Positions 42,646 to 47,758 of a stretch of DNA of 47,758 bases are shown one piece after another. Where the stretch lies: the NCBI GenBank assembly GCA_028281495.1, contig JANQJU010000093.1, forward strand, positions 1 through 47,758, given 5' to 3'. The position numbers and the translations under genes were made by a program. The stretch is from SAR324 cluster bacterium. GTDB lineage: Bacteria > SAR324 > NAC60-12. How positions within the stretch are numbered: position 1 is the first letter of the stretch; the number at the start of each line of letters is the position of its first letter. The notes below the pieces were generated by a model that was not told the origin of the DNA, ran no database searches, and worked only from the letters and a program-made list of their open reading frames with translations.

Positions 42646-43541
42646 AAGACCCCCTTGTCCCTCAGCCAATTGCTAACAACTTCTTGAATCGGTCGTCTCT
42701 CAATTTCAACAAGGTAATTGAGATGGGTAATGGTTTTTTGATCCAGTAATGAGGGAATTTGATTTGCAATTTTTGCAATTGCGGGATCGCGGAGAAGTGT
42801 TTCTTTAAGAATAGTAGGGGCAGGTTCATAGACAGGAAAGAACGATTTATCGTCTCTTAGTAGCACCAAATTAAACTGCTCTATTTGTGGGTTCGTAGCT
42901 AGTGCTACACCAATATCGATCTGCTTTCGGCGCAAATGGCCAAAAATTTCTTTCTCACCTAGATTTATCATTTTTGCGTGAGAGACTTGGAATTGGTAGA
43001 ATTGACTCAATTTTTCAATTCCATCTGGTCTTACTCGAAAAGTATCAGGCATTCCGAATATAAAAAGCTCAGAACTTCCCGAAAGATCTGACAATTTATT
43101 TAGCCCGTGTTTATTTGCAATCTCAGCTCGCGTTACCAAAGCGTAGGTATTGTTAAAAGACGCCTTATTCAACCAAAGGACTCCCTTTTGCGCATCCAAT
43201 TTTTTAACAGCCTCGTAAATTTTTTGAGCATCCCGAAATATGCCTGGATCTTCTTTCTTATAAAAGAAGCGATAGGCTGTACCAGTATATTCCCAATAAA
43301 TATCGATCTGTTTTTCCAGTAATTCATTCCGCAACTGCTGCGTCAGCAAATTTGTTCTCTCTATTACTGTATAGCCTTGTGCTTGAAACAATAAACTAAG
43401 CATCTTGGCCATAATAAATTGTTCTGTAAAACTTTTTGCTCCAATTGTAATTTTCTTTTTCGCCTCGATTTCGTCAAACGAAACAATCAATGTCGAACAA
43501 GCTAAAATTACTGACAAACTCCATAATTTATACTTTTGCAT
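42642..43541 (-). CDS. Orphan osmoprotectant-type substrate-binding protein
   Basis: This 299-residue OpuAC/OsmF-like protein has a signal peptide (about 1-27) and the family start KKKITIGAKSFTEQFIMAKM, with DIYWEYTGTAY and a two-lobed domain. Such proteins bind glycine betaine, choline or related quaternary amines for ABC transporters, but no permease or ATPase gene is present. The next gene, a membrane LuxR-type regulator, overlaps by four bases (ATGA). I infer that the binding protein presents its ligand to that sensor. The ATG follows AGGATGTAGCC. Confidence 0.85.
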   Translation of the reverse strand: MQKYKLWSLSVILACSTLIVSFDEIEAKKKITIGAKSFTEQFIMAKMLSLLFQAQGYTVIERTNLLTQQLRNELLEKQIDIYWEYTGTAYRFFYKKEDPGIFRDAQKIYEAVKKLDAQKGVLWLNKASFNNTYALVTRAEIANKHGLNKLSDLSGSSELFIFGMPDTFRVRPDGIEKLSQFYQFQVSHAKMINLGEKEIFGHLRRKQIDIGVALATNPQIEQFNLVLLRDDKSFFPVYEPAPTILKETLLRDPAIAKIANQIPSLLDQKTITHLNYLVEIERRPIQEVVSNWLRDKGVL

Positions 43542-43796
43542 GGCTACATCCTGTCTAAAATATTTAATAAAATTAGTATTTTTTAAGTTAGGTTTTCGAT
43601 AAGCTAAATGAATTTGGGTAAAAAAACAACTAGCTAATTTTATTGAATATTTTCACTTTTGAAGAACAATATTTGCTGTAAAATCAAAATTGCGCTGAGA
43701 AGAGATATCCGGTGTTGTAGCAGATATTGATTTTAGTGAAATTAATTGGAAGAGGAATTAGAGTGGTAAGCGTTCGACACCTAGCTAAAAACACAT

Positions 43797-44837
43797 TCAG
43801 TGATTTTTTCGTTCTTGAAACTGTCGTCCGTAATAGACTTTACTTCCTATAGTCACATTGAGTGCATTTGCTGTTGAACTGTTAATTGTAACCGTTCTAT
43901 CAGGATGACTCAGAAGAGGAGCATAACAGACGCGAAAGCCAAGACCACTTTGGGAATTTGAGATTAAGAATTTTTTGCTTTCAAAGTTCTTTTCAATTTT
44001 TTTGACTACAGTAGAAGTTGTGAAGCTGGCAATTTTACTGAATGGAGCTTCCAAGATTGGTGCACCAGAACTATATGAAATGTGCCCTGTATTCTTCATG
44101 CCATTCCGGATATTTAGTTTGAAGGCTGGTCTTGCCTCTGGATGGGTTTGTCCAATTATTTCCTTTACCGAACTTGGTAAAAGATCGGTAAATATGGGTC
44201 CGGATGGTAATAGACTAATAATCTCACTTTCCAACCCCTTATCTAAAATCTGAAGATATTCCTTATAATTCATTCCTTTCACAAAAAATTTTATAAAATT
44301 CTTCCAAAATAAACTATTTCCATTTTCGTCATAATTCCCTCTATATTCACCAATAATCCTTTCGGGAAATCGTTGAGGAAAAGCGCCAAAATATAAACCA
44401 ATTGCAGTGCATAATACATGCGCAAACTTCCATTTCCCACGATATTTCGGATGTATGACTTGAGAAGAAGGTAAAGAGCACCCAGTTAGATTATCTTTTA
44501 AAAATAATGCAGATAATGACTTATCAATTCCCAAAATAGGAGAATGCTGGCGAACATCTTTCACCTGATATGAAAAGAATTTTCTTCCCCCATTAACCAA
44601 TGCAACAACTTTATATATACCGATCAATTCTTCTTCTTCCTCATTATGTAACACAAAAACGTATGCTTCCTTACCTGGTGTTTTGACGGGATTACTGAAA
44701 CTTTCCATAGACTGCAAAATAATTTCTTCGAGCCTGGAACGTCCTGTTTGAAATGCTCCAGAGGTCCCCCTACCTAAGGCTCTAGAAAATATTTCCAGCT
44801 GGTTTAAATCATCTAATTTGATTGGACGATAAATCAC
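43797..44837 (-). CDS. AstA-like acyltransferase (arginine N-succinyltransferase family), copy 2
   Basis: The product has 346 residues from GTG 44837 (AAGGAG seven bases upstream; same start as its paralog). AstA-family features: VIYRPIKLDDL, a GRGTSGAFQTGRSRLE block at the usual family start, KFFSYQVKDV, HPKYRGKWKFA, EYRGNYDENGNSLFW and the IGQTHPEARPAFKL tail. AstA transfers succinyl from succinyl-CoA to arginine in catabolism. The other ast genes are absent, so the acceptor may differ. It is clearly a paralog of the gene at 44890-45909 but very A/T-rich. Confidence 0.82.
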   Translation of the reverse strand: MIYRPIKLDDLNQLEIFSRALGRGTSGAFQTGRSRLEEIILQSMESFSNPVKTPGKEAYVFVLHNEEEEELIGIYKVVALVNGGRKFFSYQVKDVRQHSPILGIDKSLSALFLKDNLTGCSLPSSQVIHPKYRGKWKFAHVLCTAIGLYFGAFPQRFPERIIGEYRGNYDENGNSLFWKNFIKFFVKGMNYKEYLQILDKGLESEIISLLPSGPIFTDLLPSSVKEIIGQTHPEARPAFKLNIRNGMKNTGHISYSSGAPILEAPFSKIASFTTSTVVKKIEKNFESKKFLISNSQSGLGFRVCYAPLLSHPDRTVTINSSTANALNVTIGSKVYYGRQFQERKNH

Positions 44838-44889
44838 CACTGCACTCCTTGCAAAAAGCAAATTTAAATTATTTTTTATTAAAGATACT

Positions 44890-45909
44890 TTATGAGTAAC
44901 AAATTCGTTCGTCTTTGCGGAGCTGGAGAGACCGAGCAGCCTGCTGAGTTGTAGTCACGCTGCCATCTTCTTCTTCCACAAACGGAGCATAGCACACGCG
45001 AAAATCGAGATTAGAGCAGGCATTGCTCATTAAGAATCGAGGGCCATGCAAGCTGGAAACGAGGTCGCCGATTGGCGCGGACTGTTGAGCACTGATCTGT
45101 TTTAAGTCTTGGATACAAGTTTCCAAGATGGGTGCTCCACTGCTGTAAGAAATATGTCCTGTGTTTTGGAACCCTTGTCTCATGTTCAGCTTGAGCGCTG
45201 GTTGGGCTTCGACATGAGTTTGTCCGATGGTGCTTTGGATTTCTTCTGACAGAAGTTCCAAGAAGATCGGTCCCTTGGGCAACAACCCGATCACTTCTTC
45301 TTCCAGTCCATTACGCAGCAATTGTAGATAGGTTGTGTAATCCACACTCTTGGAGAAGCGTTGAACAAAGTGTTTCCAAAACAAGCTGCGGTTTTGACTA
45401 TCGTAGCAACCGCGATACTCCCCGATCACTCGCTTCGGAAATCTCCACGGGAACCTTCCTATATAAAAGAGAAACGCCGAGCATAACACATACGCATATC
45501 GACCTTTTCCTCGATATTTAGGGTGAAGCACTTGAGACGAAGGAAGTGTCGCTCCCGTCAATTCGTTTACTAAAAACAAGGCGGGAAGGGACTTATCCAC
45601 TCCCAAAACAGGAGAAAATTGATGCACATCCCGTATTTGATACGAAAAAAACTTCCGTCCTCCGTTGACAACAGCCGCTAGCTTGTAAATGCCCACCAAT
45701 TCGTTCTCTGTTTCCTCCCACAATACAAAGACATACACTTCGTCTCCTGGAGTGTGAACCGGACGGCAGAAGCTGTCCATAGAATGCAATATGACTTGTT
45801 CTAACCCGGACCGATCAGTCTGAAAGGCTCCTGCGGTTCCAACCCCTAACGTTTTGGAAAAAGCTTCCAGTGCACCCAGGTCGTCTAGTGTGACAGGCCG
45901 GTAAATCAT
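44890..45909 (-). CDS. AstA-like acyltransferase (arginine N-succinyltransferase family), copy 1
   Basis: The product has 339 residues. The start is ATG 45909 (or 45912), seven bases after AGGGG; an earlier start at 45972 would overlap the dioxygenase gene. It aligns over its full length with the following gene, sharing AFQTDRS, NGGRKFFSYQ, HPKYRGKG, EYRGCYDS and GHISYSSGAPILE. In Pseudomonas, two paralogous AstA subunits (AruF/AruG) form a heteromer, and the tandem here may do the same. The gene follows a phytanoyl-CoA-dioxygenase-like gene by 23 bases, so an operon is likely. Confidence 0.83.
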   Translation of the reverse strand: MIYRPVTLDDLGALEAFSKTLGVGTAGAFQTDRSGLEQVILHSMDSFCRPVHTPGDEVYVFVLWEETENELVGIYKLAAVVNGGRKFFSYQIRDVHQFSPVLGVDKSLPALFLVNELTGATLPSSQVLHPKYRGKGRYAYVLCSAFLFYIGRFPWRFPKRVIGEYRGCYDSQNRSLFWKHFVQRFSKSVDYTTYLQLLRNGLEEEVIGLLPKGPIFLELLSEEIQSTIGQTHVEAQPALKLNMRQGFQNTGHISYSSGAPILETCIQDLKQISAQQSAPIGDLVSSLHGPRFLMSNACSNLDFRVCYAPFVEEEDGSVTTTQQAARSLQLRKDERICYS

Positions 45910-45932
45910 CATATCGCCCCTAAAACCTTGGA

Positions 45933-46751
45933 TCATATTTTTGCTTGGAACCGAGGCTGCGGAACGGTCCAATGATCCACCAAAACGATGCGTTGGTTTT
46001 GTTTGAGTTCGGAACCTCGGTGAAGCCCTCGTGCATCAAATAAAATGAGAGTCCCGGCTGGTCCAGTGCATGCGTGTTCCTGGAAGGAATACCGTTCTTG
46101 CAACTCCGCAATTTCGTGCGGAAAATAACAACCTAAATAAGCAGTAGCAGGATTGGTCGCGTACCCTCGATTCGTCGCTTGATAACGGTGATATAATTGA
46201 GCTTCGGCTAGGAGTCTCCACCAACCGTAATGACTTTGTTTTAAATATATGAGTGGAGCTTCTTCAGGCCCCACATCCGTTAAGTATAAAAACGCTTTGA
46301 ATCGGTGCTTCCAATCATCCATGTGATAGAACCCTTCGAAACCAAAGCTGGTGAGGCGGTTTGGATCGAGTTTGAGATTCAACGTGCGGCGGAACGAGAC
46401 TGCCTTGGATCCCAAGTAAGCCTCCGCAAAGCTGCGAATCCACGCGTTCTCAAAAAAGGATCGAAAGTGTTCCGACAATCGATGGGCTTCTTCCACTAAA
46501 TACAAACTGGCTTGGGGGTGTACCTTTGCGTGGGCTTCTAGCTGCTCCCTATTGGGGATGGCTTGTAGAAAAGCCCTCACTTCAGCAGATGTTAAAAAGC
46601 CTTCGATTTGTACCAAACCGTTTTGCATCAACTGCTGAAACTGAACGATATTGGGGGCTTTGGACTCGTCTGATTTGCAATTTCGGTAATACCGCTGCTT
46701 AGCCCATGCAAATGAGATTAGTCTTGTGGCGAATGATTCTAGATGCTTCAT
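45933..46751 (-). CDS. Phytanoyl-CoA-dioxygenase-like Fe(II)/2-oxoglutarate oxygenase
   Basis: The protein has 272 residues. The facial triad is visible: His143-Met-Asp145 (FYHMDD) and distal His244 (RGLHRGSE), with Arg254 (NQRIV) for 2-oxoglutarate. The cupin core is preceded by an N-terminal helical region. PhyH-family enzymes hydroxylate lipids, amino acids or small metabolites. Being first in an operon with two amino-acid N-acyltransferase homologs suggests a modified amino acid as product; this is inference. The ATG at 46751 has only a weak ribosome site. Confidence 0.85.
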   Translation of the reverse strand: MKHLESFATRLISFAWAKQRYYRNCKSDESKAPNIVQFQQLMQNGLVQIEGFLTSAEVRAFLQAIPNREQLEAHAKVHPQASLYLVEEAHRLSEHFRSFFENAWIRSFAEAYLGSKAVSFRRTLNLKLDPNRLTSFGFEGFYHMDDWKHRFKAFLYLTDVGPEEAPLIYLKQSHYGWWRLLAEAQLYHRYQATNRGYATNPATAYLGCYFPHEIAELQERYSFQEHACTGPAGTLILFDARGLHRGSELKQNQRIVLVDHWTVPQPRFQAKI

Positions 46752-46784
46752 GCACTCTCGTGAAAGACGTATACCCCGTAGTAC

Positions 46785-46931
46785 TCAGCAATAGGCGTAA
46801 AAATCAGAATCCCATTCCTGGGTGATATCATGAGGGTCAAAATGGGCTTCGTAGCCAACAGAAACCGGGGAGGAGTCCAACATTTTCTTCCATCGTTTGT
46901 TAGAAAGCTTTTTTGCAAGCAATCGATCCAA
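46785..46931 (-). CDS. Possible 48-residue ORF upstream of the dioxygenase gene
   Basis: A TTG-started frame (or an internal ATG giving about 30 residues) encodes a Lys/Arg-rich N-terminal half and an acidic-aromatic tail (SVGYEAHFDPHDITQEWD, ending AYC). It ends 33 bases before the dioxygenase gene on the same strand. The ribosome site is poor (GAGG 27 bases upstream). It could be a short leader peptide, a precursor peptide or the end of a lost gene. I do not recognise it. Confidence 0.3.
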   Translation of the reverse strand: MDRLLAKKLSNKRWKKMLDSSPVSVGYEAHFDPHDITQEWDSDFYAYC

Positions 46932-47381
46932 TTTTTAGTGAAATAACGGCTTTTGAAACCTCGTTTTGCAGTCGCTTGACCGACTCACTTGCTTAATTCT
47001 CAACCTATACTTAGGCACTAGAAAACAGATGCAAATGGGTATTTTTCAAAAACCTAACACCAGATTTCCCAAAAATCCATACGTTTGATAAACACAAATA
47101 CCAACAAGGTATTCACAAATAAATTCTATAATTTCAGAATTTTATACTAGAATCCAAAAGCATTGAATCCAAATTTTTTCAGTGAAATTTAGATAAAGAG
47201 ACTGTATTAATGATATAATTAACTGAAATTATTATATTTTTATATATTTTTTGGTTGTGTTTAGCATACATATGCGGGGGAGTTCAGGGGGGGAATCGGT
47301 AATAAGATGGGAAATCGTTCTTAGCGCAGCAGGGAGCCTACGCGTGGTTGAGGTGAAGCCAATCGGAGTTCCCGCCTTATT
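46932..47381. other. A/T-rich intergenic region
   Basis: I see no gene. The stretch has long A/T runs around 47140-47260, probably holds the promoter for the minus-strand dioxygenase operon, and ends at the Rpn-like ORF. No strong hairpin or repeat was recognised. Confidence 0.4.
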
Positions 47382-47758
47382 TTATTTTTCGTCAAACACC
47401 TGTTCAATGGTATCGGCTTCCAACAGCCGTTCGGCAATACGATTTAACTCGGTTTCACCTGCTTGCCGGACCTGGACTTGATAAACTTGAGGCACTGTAC
47501 GAAATTTGAGCTGTAACTGTTTTAAAATCAGTTGGATTTGCCCTTCCTCTCGTCCTTCTTCTCGACCTTCTTCTCGTCCTTCTTCTCGCCCTTCTTCTCG
47601 ACTTTTTTCTTGGGTCTGTAAGACAAACGGGTGATCGCTAAAATTTTCGGCCAGGAAATCGGCCGGCATTTCATAAAGTACTTGAGCCATGTACGCTTTG
47701 CCTTCCTCAAGCAGGAGCTCAGGGGTCAATTCTTCAGGGTGTGCTTCAGTCATCAGGG
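47382..47758 (-). CDS. Partial Rpn/PD-(D/E)XK-type protein, C-terminal part
   Basis: At least 123 residues are encoded; the frame stays open to the window edge, so the start may lie beyond it. A helical segment (FLAENFSDHPFVLQ) is followed by five GREE units (about residues 52-71) encoded by a 12-bp DNA repeat and a DUF4351-like tail (ILKQLQLKFRTVPQVYQ). Such tails occur in Rpn-type nuclease/transposase_31 proteins. The catalytic domain would lie outside the window. Confidence 0.7.
   Translation of the reverse strand, partial: LMTEAHPEELTPELLLEEGKAYMAQVLYEMPADFLAENFSDHPFVLQTQEKSREEGREEGREEGREEGREEGQIQLILKQLQLKFRTVPQVYQVQVRQAGETELNRIAERLLEADTIEQVFDEK

Overview
The window comes from a Gram-negative, motile bacterium. 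It carries an RND efflux pair, an AsmA-family envelope protein, a flagellar switch protein FliN, a chemoreceptor and several exported proteins. glnS, ksgA (rsmA), bioA, a UbiA-family prenyltransferase and a QmcA-like/NfeD pair form the housekeeping background. The mix fits a proteobacterium-like genome, but I cannot name a species or phylum from sequence alone.

Layout. Positions 1-644 hold a frameshifted, 5'-truncated IS5-like transposase behind a degenerate 23-bp tandem repeat. Positions 672-9969 form an A/T-rich, minus-strand operon. In transcription order it encodes an exported TPR-CHAT protease (1345 aa), an exported TPR-DUF900 serine hydrolase, and a second TPR-CHAT protein split into two ORFs by a one-base frameshift at about 2616. 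This is the best candidate for an undescribed system. It is followed by a VapB/VapC-like toxin-antitoxin pair, a decayed coding relic and a tRNA-Gly(GCC). The block therefore looks like a genomic island between a tRNA and an IS remnant.

Positions 12208-39300 are mostly core genes: an AAA ATPase with a PD-(D/E)XK tail, a TMEM220-like protein, an RND adaptor that lacks its alpha-hairpin plus its pump, glnS, a large polytopic membrane protein, ksgA, fliN, a UbiA-family gene, a receiver-histidine kinase protein, a TPR lipoprotein-like exported protein, AsmA, bioA, a histidine-kinase-like protein without its phospho-acceptor His, DUF1992, SPFH and NfeD proteins, a methyl-accepting chemotaxis protein and an unknown exported protein. 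Several gene borders carry exact 24-, 25- or 26-bp tandem duplications, some of which include stop codons or ribosome binding sites.

Positions 39300-47758 are accessory again: an antitoxin with a 5'-deleted MazF/PemK toxin; a two-gene operon of a double-AP2-domain protein and a small HTH protein; an orphan osmoprotectant-type binding protein translationally coupled to a membrane-anchored LuxR-type regulator, which suggests a periplasmic ligand sensor wired directly to transcription; and an operon with a phytanoyl-CoA-dioxygenase-like enzyme and two tandem AstA-like (arginine N-succinyltransferase family) acyltransferases, preceded by a possible 48-residue ORF. The end of the window holds the C-terminal part of an Rpn-type nuclease/transposase-like protein with a GREE repeat.
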